A stretch of DNA of 64,000 bases from Schlesneria paludicola DSM 18645 (GCF_000255655.1 NZ_JH636435.1:2984065-3048064); one strand, 5' to 3'. Shown: positions 43,267-52,985, numbered from the stretch's first letter. Translations and numbers: made by a program. The notes: generated by a model from the letters alone, not told the origin.

Positions 43267-45072
43267 ATGCGTTTTTCATCGTCACTGAAAACAGTTGGAA
43301 CACTCGCCCTGCTCTTGGCAGGTTCCATTTGGAATACCAGCTATGGTCAGTCGGGCTGTGCTCGCTGTGCGCAACCCCCGCTGCAGACGTTTTGGAACTT
43401 GCAACCAGCCAATCGTACGGACGTCGCGACACGCTTCAAGCCAGACCGTCCACGGTTCGAGGAAACACCGCCCGTTCCATCACCGTATTATACGCCAGAG
43501 CAACCCAAGACGGATGATTTCGTTAGTAGTTCGTCCACACGCTCACGAGGGTCGAAACCGGTCTTGATTCCGACCGATTCGACGATCTCGAATTCGCGAG
43601 CGACAAGTCCAACAGAGAAACCGCGAACGCCGAGTACAACTCCAGCGAATAAGCGAACGGTCGCGGAAAAGATCGCCCTGCGATACTCGGACCCACGTGT
43701 CCAGCGGTTGATGAAGCAACTTTCATCGTCCAGTGTCGAACAGATGTACATCGAAGTTTCGGAACTGATCGATGGACGCCATATCACTCCCGCAACCTAT
43801 GCACGACGTGTCGATGGTGCCCTGGATCATCTGATCCAGGCTTTGGAAGTCCCTGCGTTCCTGGATGCGGCGGAAGTTCGTGGCGATGCAAACGCAATCG
43901 CCAGCCTTCAAAGTGATCTGCAGGAATTGCGGACGCGAGCCAAGATTCGCAGTACCAACGATGCCATCGCCATGATGCGAAACGTCCAACTGAAAACGGT
44001 ACAGGAAATCGATATCAACCCTGCCGCGATCGGACTCGAATTCGTCTACGGTGCGACTGATAGCCTTGATCAGTTTTCGATGCTGTTGCCGCCAGAAAAA
44101 GATGGCGGTCCCAGCGTGGGGCTGCGAGACAATGTGGTGGGAATTGGCGTCGAAGTCGAACCTCATCCAGCGGGTTTGAAAATCCTCAAGCTGTTGCCGG
44201 GTGGGCCTGCCGCTCAAGCCGATCTCCGCAAAGGTGACGTCATTACCCAAGTCGACGGAAATGATCTGAAGCAGATGGAACTGAACCGTGCCGTTGAATT
44301 CATCGTCGGACCGGAAGGTTCGCAGATTCAAATTCAAGCGATCCGTGGTGACCGATCAGGGCGAGTCACTCTCGTTCGACAGAAAATCGCAATGCACAGC
44401 GTGGTCGACGTCAAGATGCTGAACGAAACCAAAGGGGTCGGATACTTGAAACTGGAACAGTTTGCCGAGTCGACCACGAACGAATTGGATGCGGCCCTGC
44501 TGAAACTGCATCAACAGGGAATGCAATCACTGGTGATGGACCTGCGAGGCAACCCCGGTGGCTTGCTCACCACATCGATCGCGGTGTCAGACCGGTTCTT
44601 GCCAGGCGGAACGATTGTCTCAACCCGAGGACGAACGGAAGCGGACAATTCGAAAGAAGTCGCCCAGTTCGCCAAGACATGGAAGATGCCGCTGGTCGTG
44701 CTGATCGATCACAACAGTGCCAGTGCCAGTGAAATCTTCGCCGCCGCCATTCAAGAAAATCACCGCGGCCTGATCGTCGGTGAGAAGTCTTACGGCAAAG
44801 GCACTGTCCAAACCTTGTTCCCGCTGCAGTCATCACCTGCGGGATTGCGATTGACGACCGCCAAGTTCTACAGCCCTCAGGGCCGCGAAATGGCGGGTGT
44901 CGGTGTCACCCCGGACATCGCCGTAACAAACGACTCGACCGATTCGCAATCGGATGACGCCGTGCTCAATGAAGGAGTCCGTCAGATTTCCGATCCACGA
45001 GTGAAAGAGATGGCTAACAATTTCCGTCGCACGGGTGATGCGACAGACGATGATTCACACGTTGCCGCATGA
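43267..45072 (+). CDS. Carboxy-terminal processing protease (S41 family)
   Basis: The 601-residue protein has a signal peptide (about 1-25), a Pro/Ser/Thr-rich linker, a helical domain, a PDZ domain (about 270-345, IGVEVEPHPAGLKILKLLPG and ADLRKGDVITQVDG), and an S41 protease domain. The catalytic Ser is in NSASASEIFAAAI and the Lys in KSYGKGTVQ. It cleaves or trims periplasmic proteins. I start at the ATG at 43267, with TTGGAAGGAACCC upstream; the open frame reaches 43171. The leader contains several GGA sites. It follows csrA, possibly in one transcript. Confidence 0.92.
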   Translation: MRFSSSLKTVGTLALLLAGSIWNTSYGQSGCARCAQPPLQTFWNLQPANRTDVATRFKPDRPRFEETPPVPSPYYTPEQPKTDDFVSSSSTRSRGSKPVLIPTDSTISNSRATSPTEKPRTPSTTPANKRTVAEKIALRYSDPRVQRLMKQLSSSSVEQMYIEVSELIDGRHITPATYARRVDGALDHLIQALEVPAFLDAAEVRGDANAIASLQSDLQELRTRAKIRSTNDAIAMMRNVQLKTVQEIDINPAAIGLEFVYGATDSLDQFSMLLPPEKDGGPSVGLRDNVVGIGVEVEPHPAGLKILKLLPGGPAAQADLRKGDVITQVDGNDLKQMELNRAVEFIVGPEGSQIQIQAIRGDRSGRVTLVRQKIAMHSVVDVKMLNETKGVGYLKLEQFAESTTNELDAALLKLHQQGMQSLVMDLRGNPGGLLTTSIAVSDRFLPGGTIVSTRGRTEADNSKEVAQFAKTWKMPLVVLIDHNSASASEIFAAAIQENHRGLIVGEKSYGKGTVQTLFPLQSSPAGLRLTTAKFYSPQGREMAGVGVTPDIAVTNDSTDSQSDDAVLNEGVRQISDPRVKEMANNFRRTGDATDDDSHVAA

Positions 45073-45133
45073 AGTGGCAGAACCAGAAAAACATCAATCG
45101 GGTAAGGAATAGCCGATGACCGCCGAAAATTCT

Positions 45134-45159
45134 GAGGACGGACCAAGAGGTCCGTCCTC
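45134..45159. terminator. Hairpin between convergent genes
   Basis: GAGGACGGACC pairs perfectly with GGTCCGTCCTC around AAGA. It lies between the protease stop at 45072 and the stop of the minus-strand gene at 45163. No clear T-run follows, though TTCTTTG is near. Probably a shared terminator. Confidence 0.55.
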
Positions 45160-45162
45160 AAG

Positions 45163-46686
45163 TCATTCTTTGGGATGAAAAAGAGAATTCATCAAGGCGT
45201 TCTCGCGATCCAACAGGAGCCTTTCCGTCGAGGCGGCACCGTTCGCATCGTCGGTGGTATGGTTTCCTTCGTCACAATCGACCGGCGTTCGCAAACGAAT
45301 CCAAAGTCCAAAGTCACGACTCTGCTCTGCCTCATCTTCAAAATCGCTGGCACGATCTTGACCACTCAGGCCGACACTCCAAACGAAAGCGTTGTCCGAA
45401 TCGTCGTACCGAAAATTCAATGGCCGCCCCTCGCAATCCAGCGGATCAATCGGAATCTCGTCAAGGTAGCCGGGTACGAGTTGGTCAAGCGACTTCGGAA
45501 ACGTCCCATAGACGCGATGGAATTCGTGGGCGGCAAGCACCACAGAGACTAACGCAATTCGCGCATTCTCTCGGTCACGGTTTTGGATCAGTCCCTTAAT
45601 GGATTTGAAAAACAAGGGATCATCGCCTTGCGTGGCCAACACCAAGTTTAAGGCTCGATCCAACGCCGCGGAATTCAGTTGCCCTGCTGCTGTCGGGTGA
45701 ACACCATCGTCCTTAAAAAGGATGTAGTCGTCACTTCGCAGAGATGGCTGCCGCACAGAAATCGGTTTGTCGCATTCGTTCGTGATATTTACGAGTTGCT
45801 GACGTGCCAGGCGGAGAGTCAGCTCTGGTTGTCCAATGAACCACAACCCGACTCGTTTGCAAGCAAGAAAGCGCGATTCCAGCGGCCCTTTGATTGTCCA
45901 ATCTGGCCAGAAAATTTCTGCAACATTGCCTTCCATAACGAAATTGCGACCAAACACGTACTCCGCCTTCACAATGTGAAGAATGGTAAGCCGTCGAGCA
46001 GCGAGATCTTCGAGTTCACGACGCGCATTTCTCAATTGCGGGGCGGTGACGGACTGTCCGGCAGCCCAATAGCGAATTCCGTCGCACGCCATACCGCGAA
46101 TGCATTGCCCTATCAACGCATTCAGCAGCCATCCTGGCTGATCTGCATGCATCGCGATACGAAGGGATGCTCGGTGGCACGCCCAGGCATCTTCGTTCTG
46201 TCCACAACGAGCACGCCAAATCGCGGTCGCCTCTGAAAATCGGGCGAGACGGCGGAAGTCAGAAAAAGTGTCCACAACCTCGGAAAACGTATCCTGAGAA
46301 AAATCTCGCAGAACGCCCATTTCGACCAGGCACGCGAGTTCTGAAAGAACCTGATGGCGATCTTTTAGTGGTTGGACGATTCTGTCATCCCACGCTCCAT
46401 ACGGTGGGCGAGTTAAATTGAACCACTTCGGTTCAACGTCTTCCTCGTCCAACTGAGAAAGCATCCGTGCCGCGTTTCGATATCTGACAAGCGCATCGTC
46501 GTCCGTTGGCGGAGCTTCTCGAATGTTACTTTCGACATCAAATGGCAACTCGACATCAGGGATTTGCCAAAGACAGATCCATCGGGTCACGAATGGGGTC
46601 GTCAGAGATGTCGCCACGAAGACGGAAATCCAGGTCCGGCGCGACCAGGTCCAGAGCTTCCAACGAGAAATCAGAAAAACCAACAT
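45163..46686 (-). CDS. Membrane-anchored protein of unknown function, 507 residues
   Basis: The protein has a basic N-terminus and one hydrophobic segment (about 15-32) and is otherwise soluble and helical, with repeated Trp-rich pieces such as PPYGAWDDRIVQPLKDRHQ and RFSEATAIWRARCGQNEDAW. Near the C-terminus, AHEFHRVYGTFPKSLDQLVP, then LDEIPIDPLDCEGRPLNFRY, resembles the C-terminal strand region of planctomycete pseudopilin-like or DUF proteins. ATG at 46686 has GAGAG nearby. It is convergent with the protease and divergent from ppx. No named family. Confidence 0.75.
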   Translation of the reverse strand: MLVFLISRWKLWTWSRRTWISVFVATSLTTPFVTRWICLWQIPDVELPFDVESNIREAPPTDDDALVRYRNAARMLSQLDEEDVEPKWFNLTRPPYGAWDDRIVQPLKDRHQVLSELACLVEMGVLRDFSQDTFSEVVDTFSDFRRLARFSEATAIWRARCGQNEDAWACHRASLRIAMHADQPGWLLNALIGQCIRGMACDGIRYWAAGQSVTAPQLRNARRELEDLAARRLTILHIVKAEYVFGRNFVMEGNVAEIFWPDWTIKGPLESRFLACKRVGLWFIGQPELTLRLARQQLVNITNECDKPISVRQPSLRSDDYILFKDDGVHPTAAGQLNSAALDRALNLVLATQGDDPLFFKSIKGLIQNRDRENARIALVSVVLAAHEFHRVYGTFPKSLDQLVPGYLDEIPIDPLDCEGRPLNFRYDDSDNAFVWSVGLSGQDRASDFEDEAEQSRDFGLWIRLRTPVDCDEGNHTTDDANGAASTERLLLDRENALMNSLFHPKE

Positions 46687-47017
46687 CGTGCTGCTCTCGC
46701 GAGTCTCGAAAAGACATTGCGACTTGTCTGACTTCGAGGTATAGCTCACGCCACCCTCTAGCGACTACAGTCGAGCCGGGCCGGCAGCGGCTTTTTGCGG
46801 ATTTTCCAATCGGACTTCGTGACATGCAGGACATCGAAAACCGAAGACGTTTCGTCTTTATGCCCCAGTCGGCTTGCTTCGCGAAGCAAAGTTGCAGATG
46901 CTATGGAGTTCGCGTTCACGGGGTGTGTTCATCACCAGTTGGATCGTAGGTGCGATCCGAAAATCACGTGTGATGCCGCTTCGTGATCAGGTCTTGTTTG
47001 AACGTATTCGGTAGTTC
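46687..47017. other. Divergent promoter region upstream of ppx
   Basis: About 330 bases with no credible gene. Contains a 16-bp palindrome at 46874-46889 and a G+C-rich hairpin near 46775-46795 ending in TTTTT. Confidence 0.5.
46874..46889. promoter_or_regulatory. 16-bp perfect palindrome upstream of ppx
   Basis: TTGCTTCGCGAAGCAA is a perfect inverted repeat about 130 bases before the ppx start. It could bind a dimeric regulator; unproven. Confidence 0.3.
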
Positions 47018-48601
47018 ATGTCGCCTCTCGAAACATCGTCGTCGTTGTCATTTCGCAGTGCCACCGCTCAGCCTTCGGCCGTGATCGATGTGGGCACGAC
47101 CTCCATCCGCATGGCGATCGCCGAAATTGAAGACGATGGCCGCGTCCGACATCTTTCGTCCTTGTCACAAGCCGTCAGTTTGGGCAAAGACACGTTCACT
47201 CGAGGCTTCCTGGAAAAGAGCACGATCGAAGAGTGCGTCCGGGTGCTGAAAAGCTACCGCCGCGTGTTGGCGGAATACGGGATCGAGACACCCGAAAAAG
47301 TGCGTCTGGTCGCGACCAGCGCAGTCCGCGAAGCCACCAACAAGCTCGCATTTCTCGATCGCGTCTACACCGCGACTGGATTCCAAGTCGTCCCGATTGA
47401 CGAAGCGGAAGTCAACCGAATCACCTATTTGGGCATCCAACCTCTTTTGAAACGCGATCCCAAGTTGACCGACGCCCGCACCGTCGTCACGGAAGTCGGC
47501 GGCGGCAGCACGGAACTGCTCCAGGTTCAGAATGCCGACGTGCTGTTCGCACACACCTACCGGCTGGGCTCGCTTCGCATTCATCAAACACTCGAGAACT
47601 ACCAAGCATCGCAATCGGCGACACGCCGCTTGATGGAAACGCAGATCCAGCGGGTGATCGATCAGGTCCTACAGCAGGTCCCTGCCGAATCCACTCAAGA
47701 GATGGTCGCCTTGGGTGGTGATATGCGTTTCGCCGCGCGGCAGCTTGTCCCTGAATGGGACCCTGACCGACTGACACGGATTCCGGTCAAACGCCTGGCC
47801 GACCTGACCGACGCGGTGCTTTCGCTGAACGAAGACAAGCTGGTCCATAAGTACCACATCACGTTCCCCGAAGCGGGCACGCTGGGTCCTGCCCTGCTCG
47901 CCTATACCATGCTGGCCAAAGCGTTCGACCTGAAAGAAGTCATCGTCGCCAGCATCAATCTGCGCGACGGACTTCTGAACGAAATGGCCTCTCGCGGGGG
48001 CTGGAACGAAGATTTCAGCAATCAGGTGATCCGATCGGCCTACGACCTGGGCCGCAAGTTTGAATTTGACGAACTGCACGCACGACAAGTTTCAAAGCTG
48101 TGTGGCATTCTGTTTCAGGGCCTGCGCGAAGAACATCAGCTCGATCCGCGATACGAGTTGCTGCTGCGTGTCGCCGCCCTGCTGCACGAAGTCGGGCTCT
48201 ATATCAGCACCGGCGCCTACCACAAGCACTCGATGTATCTGATTCAGCACAGCGAACTGTTTGGACTCAGCCGGTCCGACGTGCAGCTTGTCGCCCTGAC
48301 GGCGCGATATCACCGCCGCGCCTCGCCCAAGCCGACGCACACGGTCTTTACGACACTCAGCCGCGATCAGCGGATCGCAGTTGTCAAAATGGCCGCCATG
48401 CTGCGCGTGGCCGACGCGCTCGAAGCTTCCCACAGCCAGCGGCTGCACGAGCTGAAATTCTCACGCGAAGGCGGTCGGCTGGTGATCGCCATTCCGCAAG
48501 TCGAAGACCTGAGCCTTGAACAATTGGCCCTGAAGCAATCGGGGTCGCTGTTCGAAGCGACTTTCGGGATGCCGGTTCTACTAAGAAAGTTTCGCCCCTG
48601 A
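47018..48601 (+). CDS. ppx: Exopolyphosphatase / pppGpp phosphatase family (Ppx/GppA)
   Basis: This 527-residue protein has the actin-like Ppx/GppA fold: SAVIDVGTTSIRMAIAEIED, LVATSAVREATN, VVTEVGGGSTELL, MVALGGDMRFAAR. The C-terminal part (about 340-470) is HD-like: LRVAALLHEVGLYISTGAYHKHS, then HSELFGLSRSDVQ and TARYHRR. It hydrolyses terminal phosphates from polyphosphate or pppGpp. ATG 47018 has a weak ribosome site. It lies 138 bases before ppk1, a common pairing. Confidence 0.92.
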   Translation: MSPLETSSSLSFRSATAQPSAVIDVGTTSIRMAIAEIEDDGRVRHLSSLSQAVSLGKDTFTRGFLEKSTIEECVRVLKSYRRVLAEYGIETPEKVRLVATSAVREATNKLAFLDRVYTATGFQVVPIDEAEVNRITYLGIQPLLKRDPKLTDARTVVTEVGGGSTELLQVQNADVLFAHTYRLGSLRIHQTLENYQASQSATRRLMETQIQRVIDQVLQQVPAESTQEMVALGGDMRFAARQLVPEWDPDRLTRIPVKRLADLTDAVLSLNEDKLVHKYHITFPEAGTLGPALLAYTMLAKAFDLKEVIVASINLRDGLLNEMASRGGWNEDFSNQVIRSAYDLGRKFEFDELHARQVSKLCGILFQGLREEHQLDPRYELLLRVAALLHEVGLYISTGAYHKHSMYLIQHSELFGLSRSDVQLVALTARYHRRASPKPTHTVFTTLSRDQRIAVVKMAAMLRVADALEASHSQRLHELKFSREGGRLVIAIPQVEDLSLEQLALKQSGSLFEATFGMPVLLRKFRP

Positions 48602-48739
48602 ACGACACCGCAACGAAATGACACCCGATGCCATCGCATCAACGAGCAAGCCAACCACACTGTCCTGAACGTACCGTAACCACCAAGCATCGAACGACAC
48701 CGAATTCGACGCGATTTTCCATTGAGAGACCTTCCGGGC

Positions 48740-50995
48740 ATGTCTGCTGAGCCACGCTTCTTTAATCGTGAATTGAGTTGGCTGGAATTCAATCAGCGAG
48801 TTCTGGATGAGGCCAGTGATTCGTCGATCCCACTGCTTGAACGTCTGAAGTTTCTGGCGATTACCGCGTCCAACCTGGACGAATTCACGATGGTGCGGGT
48901 CGGCAGCCTTCAGATGCTGGAAGCAGAAGGCGATATGCGCCCCGATCCGGTCGGGTTGACGACCACTCAGCAGTTGAAAGCCATCGGCGAGCGAATGCAG
49001 TCGTTTATGGCACAGCAGTATCATTGCCTGCTGTCCGATCTCGAACCGGCCTTGGCCGCTGCAGGCATGCGCCGCGTCCAGCCAAAAGAATTGACGGAAC
49101 GACAGGCACAACATGTCGAGAAGCTTTTCGACCAAGAGGTATTTCCGATCCTGACACCTCTGGCGGTCGCCTGCCCCGCGGTCTCCCCCGTCGACACGAT
49201 GAACCCGACCTCAACCGAGTCAAACTTACGGAAAGCCAAAGGGGGGAAAAAGAAGTCCGCTGCCGCCAAGGCAGCGGACACACTGGCCTCAGCGTCCGAT
49301 TCGTCGGCCGATTTTGACGCGCCGCGATTCCCGCCCTTAATCAACAATTCGATCAGCTTGTGCGTTCGACTGGCTCCGAATAACGAAACGTCATTGCCGC
49401 GCTATGCCATCGTCCCATTCGGTCGCAATCGGCAGCGGTTCATTACATTGCCCGCGGAAAGTGGTTTCAGCTACATCCTGCTGGAAGATGTTGTCAGCAT
49501 GTTCCTGGGGCGATTTTTCCCAGGCGAAAGCATTGTCGAAAGCGTGGCCTTTCGACTGACGCGCAACGCAGATCTGGAACTGAAAGAAGATCAGGCGTCC
49601 GACCTGTTGTCGACAATGCAAGAAATCGTCAATGCACGACGGCAGGGCGACTGCGTCCGCCTGGAATTGGCTGATCACGCCAGTTCCCAATTGCGCGAGT
49701 TCCTTGAGGACGCCATCGACGCCCCGGATCGATGGGTCTTCCTCGCTCCCGGACCGCTGGATCTGGCCGCGTATTTCCGGTTGTGCGATTCACAGGGGTT
49801 TGAGGCACTGCGGTACGAACCCTGGCCGTCACTGCCCTCGCCACAAATCTCGCCTTCGGAAAGTCTGTTCGAAACGATTTCCCGTCAGGACGTCATGCTC
49901 TGCCATCCGTACGAATCGTTCGACACGGTCGTACGATTGCTCGATGAAGCGGCGGATGATCCCGACGTGCTGGCAATCAAGCAAACCCTGTATCGCACCA
50001 GTGCCAACAGTCCGATCGTGGCAGCGCTGAAACGGGCCGCGCAAAAGGGCAAGTACGTCACGGCCGTGGTCGAACTGAAAGCCCGATTTGACGAGCAGCG
50101 CAACATCGAATGGGCGCGCGATCTGGAGCGGGCCGACGTTCAAGTGGTTTACGGAGTGCGCGGGTTAAAGACCCATGCCAAAATCTGTCTGATCGTCCGC
50201 CGTGAACCACAAGGCATCCAGCGGTACGTCCACTTTGGAACCGGAAACTACAACGAGATCACCTCGCGGATCTACAGCGACGTCAGTTTGATCAGTTGCA
50301 ACGACGACCTGGGGTCCGACGCGACGGCGTTCTTCAACGCCGTGACCGGATATTCGCAACCGCAACGATTCCGTCAGATCGAGATGGCGCCACTCGGCCT
50401 GCGTGAGAAGTTGCTCGAAATGATCGAAGCCGAGATCGATCGCAAACGTCACAAGCAGCGTGCCATGATCATTGGCAAGCTGAATGCCCTTGTCGACGAA
50501 AAAATGATCGAAGCTCTTTACGCCGCGTCACAGGCCGGCGTCAAAGTCAGGCTCAGCATTCGCGGTGTCTGCTGCCTTCGACCGGGTGTTCCTGGTTTGT
50601 CTGAGAATATCACCGTTACGGGCGTTATCGATCGATTTCTGGAACACGCTCGCATTCTGTACTTCTATCACGGCGGCGACGAACGCGTGTTCATTTCCAG
50701 CGCCGACTGGATGCCGCGAAATCTGGACCGACGTGTCGAACTCTTGGTTCCGGTTGAAGACAAGACCTGTCGCCGGAATTTGATCACGATCCTGAAGACG
50801 ATCCTGGCTGACAACGTGAAAGCGCGGCGCTTGCAGTCTGACGGCAGTTACGAACCGGTCCGCGCGCCAAGTACTTCACCCCTGGTTCGCAGCCAGGAAG
50901 CCCTTTATCGGCGGACCAGCGAAGCGATCGAAGATGCCTCACGCGCGGCTCTGGCGACCTTCGAACCGCATCGCGCCGCCAATCACGACGAGTGA
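48740..50995 (+). CDS. ppk1: Polyphosphate kinase 1
   Basis: The 751-residue protein carries PPK1 hallmarks: RFFNRELSWLEFNQRVLDEA at the N-terminus, the phosphorylated-histidine segment YVHFGTGNYNE, and the second catalytic His in IDRFLEHARILYF. It makes polyphosphate from ATP at the membrane-cytoplasm interface. A low-complexity Lys/Ala/Ser/Asp insertion (about residues 153-200) interrupts the N-terminal/head domain after LTPLAVACPA. I start at ATG 48740; a TTG at 48722 adds six residues. It follows ppx on the same strand. Confidence 0.95.
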   Translation: MSAEPRFFNRELSWLEFNQRVLDEASDSSIPLLERLKFLAITASNLDEFTMVRVGSLQMLEAEGDMRPDPVGLTTTQQLKAIGERMQSFMAQQYHCLLSDLEPALAAAGMRRVQPKELTERQAQHVEKLFDQEVFPILTPLAVACPAVSPVDTMNPTSTESNLRKAKGGKKKSAAAKAADTLASASDSSADFDAPRFPPLINNSISLCVRLAPNNETSLPRYAIVPFGRNRQRFITLPAESGFSYILLEDVVSMFLGRFFPGESIVESVAFRLTRNADLELKEDQASDLLSTMQEIVNARRQGDCVRLELADHASSQLREFLEDAIDAPDRWVFLAPGPLDLAAYFRLCDSQGFEALRYEPWPSLPSPQISPSESLFETISRQDVMLCHPYESFDTVVRLLDEAADDPDVLAIKQTLYRTSANSPIVAALKRAAQKGKYVTAVVELKARFDEQRNIEWARDLERADVQVVYGVRGLKTHAKICLIVRREPQGIQRYVHFGTGNYNEITSRIYSDVSLISCNDDLGSDATAFFNAVTGYSQPQRFRQIEMAPLGLREKLLEMIEAEIDRKRHKQRAMIIGKLNALVDEKMIEALYAASQAGVKVRLSIRGVCCLRPGVPGLSENITVTGVIDRFLEHARILYFYHGGDERVFISSADWMPRNLDRRVELLVPVEDKTCRRNLITILKTILADNVKARRLQSDGSYEPVRAPSTSPLVRSQEALYRRTSEAIEDASRAALATFEPHRAANHDE

Positions 50996-51027
50996 CGCCG
51001 TCGCAAGCATCCGAAAAACGCGGTCAC

Positions 51028-52365
51028 TCAACGAAAGGAATTCGATTGTTTGATGGCCTTGGCCTCAATGAGGGGTCTTGGAATCGCGTGTTCTACAGGA
51101 AACGCCGCGTGTGACGGAATTGGCATTGATGCGGGACCGTGAATGACCGTCGGCGTCACGACGACCAGGTCGCACCAAGGGTGTTCCAAGTTTGGTTGCC
51201 CCTGCACGGCCGATTCTGACGGCCCGACGAATGCGAGCGTGCGACCAGGTCGGAGATCCATCACCGTTTCTACCCGGATTCGACGCATCGGATTTCCGTC
51301 CTTGTCGCCGATCGGCTTCGGGAGTTGACACGCGACATCGGCGACCAGTCCGACGCGCAGCATCCCCGTTGGCATCACATTCGGACAGACCTCGAACATC
51401 GATCCAGCAATTCGTGAAAGCGGCCGATTCGCTCGAGGCGTCACCACAAACGCCGCCATTGCCGACTCGGGCTCACAGGCAAAATGAACTGTGCGGCCAT
51501 TGAGTACGGTTGCGCTCGGCTCGGCGACAATCTTGGCACGCTGCATTCCGGTGAAGCCATTGACGAGTTCGCGTACGGCCTGACCTTCGACATCGAAAAT
51601 GCCTTCCGTCGCGCAAGGATTCAGGACTTGTAACGGATTCGATGGATGAATCGTGGAACTCATTTCGCGAAGTGCCTTCACCAGCGTCTCGCGTTGGTCG
51701 CGATTGACGCGAACAAGCTGCAATTGCAATGTCACCTGCGCATCATTCGCGGTCGTCGCCTGACTTTGTTTCAGCCGGGCAATCTCTTCCTGAAGAGCCT
51801 GCACCTGGGATTCTTTGTGAGCGACGAGCAATTCCTGGTATTGGCGTTGCAGAAATCGTTGCTGAATGGCGAGTACCTGATTCGCTTCCTCTGCCATCCC
51901 AGCGGTCTGAAGTGATTGAATCGCAGTCGTCAAATGCGCTCGCACCTGCTCAGGATGAACCACCGGACGCGGAGAATTTGGCGCCATTCGATGAACCATC
52001 TGAATCGTCGGTGCGGCAGCCGGCTGACGAATGACTCCTGCCTGTGCGGTGTGAACCTGTGGCGTGGGAGCCGAAGCCTCTTCGACCGTAAAGATCCCAA
52101 GTTCGGGATTCGAAACGGCCAGCCGAGGTGCGGCCGAAAGTCGACGGACTTCGATCGCCGTGGTTCCGGCCAGAGGCACCACAGGGCCCAATTCCGGCTC
52201 GATAATCGGAGAAGCCGAAATCGTCGCGTCGTCTTCAAGGATGCCGATTGGGATGATCGGGCCCAGGATCAGTTCCGAGTCAGAAATCCCAGCCTGAGCG
52301 AACGCAAATGAATGGCAACTCGCCACGACGAGACTTCCGAAGAACGCTCGAGAAACTCGCATCAC
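51028..52365 (-). CDS. Secreted secretin-like protein, degenerate, 445 residues
   Basis: The protein has a signal peptide (about 1-24), a Pro/Ala-rich region and a coiled-coil piece (QRQYQELLVAHKESQVQALQ then EEIARLKQ) near 175-205. A C-terminal domain has secretin-like strands: VTLQLQLVRVNRDQRETLVK, KIVAEPSATVLNGRTVHFAC, VETVMDLRPGRTLAFVG. The canonical secretin end, with VPLLGDIP-type motif, is not seen. The protein is therefore either a degenerate secretin or a related beta-domain. ATG 52365 has AAGGAGTCTTGTG upstream. Function unknown. Confidence 0.65.
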   Translation of the reverse strand: MMRVSRAFFGSLVVASCHSFAFAQAGISDSELILGPIIPIGILEDDATISASPIIEPELGPVVPLAGTTAIEVRRLSAAPRLAVSNPELGIFTVEEASAPTPQVHTAQAGVIRQPAAAPTIQMVHRMAPNSPRPVVHPEQVRAHLTTAIQSLQTAGMAEEANQVLAIQQRFLQRQYQELLVAHKESQVQALQEEIARLKQSQATTANDAQVTLQLQLVRVNRDQRETLVKALREMSSTIHPSNPLQVLNPCATEGIFDVEGQAVRELVNGFTGMQRAKIVAEPSATVLNGRTVHFACEPESAMAAFVVTPRANRPLSRIAGSMFEVCPNVMPTGMLRVGLVADVACQLPKPIGDKDGNPMRRIRVETVMDLRPGRTLAFVGPSESAVQGQPNLEHPWCDLVVVTPTVIHGPASMPIPSHAAFPVEHAIPRPLIEAKAIKQSNSFR

Positions 52366-52640
52366 AAGACTCCTTAAAGGTCTGGGGCGATTTGAGACGT
52401 AACGAATGGCATTTTATTGCGTGAAGGGGGCGTGCTTTAACTCAAAACGCCAACACCGTCAATCGCGATCGTCGGCAATGGCGTGCGCCGCCTGTTGAAA
52501 GAACGGTTTGGGTCTATGACATGTCGAAAACGTCACCAAGATGCCGTCCCCTTCAAACCACGCCGATTCGACAAGCAATCGGTTCGTTTCGAAAAATGCC
52601 CCTATTGAACCCGCCCGTCAGTCCCTTCTATGATGCTGTC

Positions 52641-52985
52641 ATGCAAACGACGGGAGCCACTATCGGATCAGCACTCGCCGCAGCCGTACTGTCGCTGCTG
52701 CTGATCTGTTCGCCTCACGGTGAGAGCCACGAACACCTTCGCGAGGTTGTCGCAGCCCAAGCCAAGGCGGAAACGGCGTCAGGCGCGGCCCTGATTGCAG
52801 AGACGGAACGCGCGCCACTTTTCGCAGAGTCATTGCGAAGAATGGGATTCTCGACCTGCCGGATGATCGGCCACGCAGCATATCTCTTTCCCCTCGATCC
52901 AGCGATTTTGGGATCATGCCTTCAGGGGGATCGCTGCACTGTCCATATCATCCGATTCAATCAACACGAAGTCCTGCGCGTCTAA
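52641..52985 (+). CDS. Small exported or membrane-anchored protein, 114 residues
   Basis: This protein begins with a hydrophobic segment (about 6-26, TIGSALAAAVLSLLLICS), then a helical region (SHEHLREVVAAQAKAETASG) and a compact tail with several cysteines. The open frame reaches 52521, but the ATG at 52641 directly precedes the membrane segment. No family recognised. It is divergent from the secretin-like gene and 460 bases upstream of the ExbB-like gene. Confidence 0.5.
   Translation: MQTTGATIGSALAAAVLSLLLICSPHGESHEHLREVVAAQAKAETASGAALIAETERAPLFAESLRRMGFSTCRMIGHAAYLFPLDPAILGSCLQGDRCTVHIIRFNQHEVLRV

Noticed and set aside
52491..52540. Fourth MITE-like copy near 52491
   Set aside because: Only about 16 bases match one end and no second end is found; kept as a possible fragment only.
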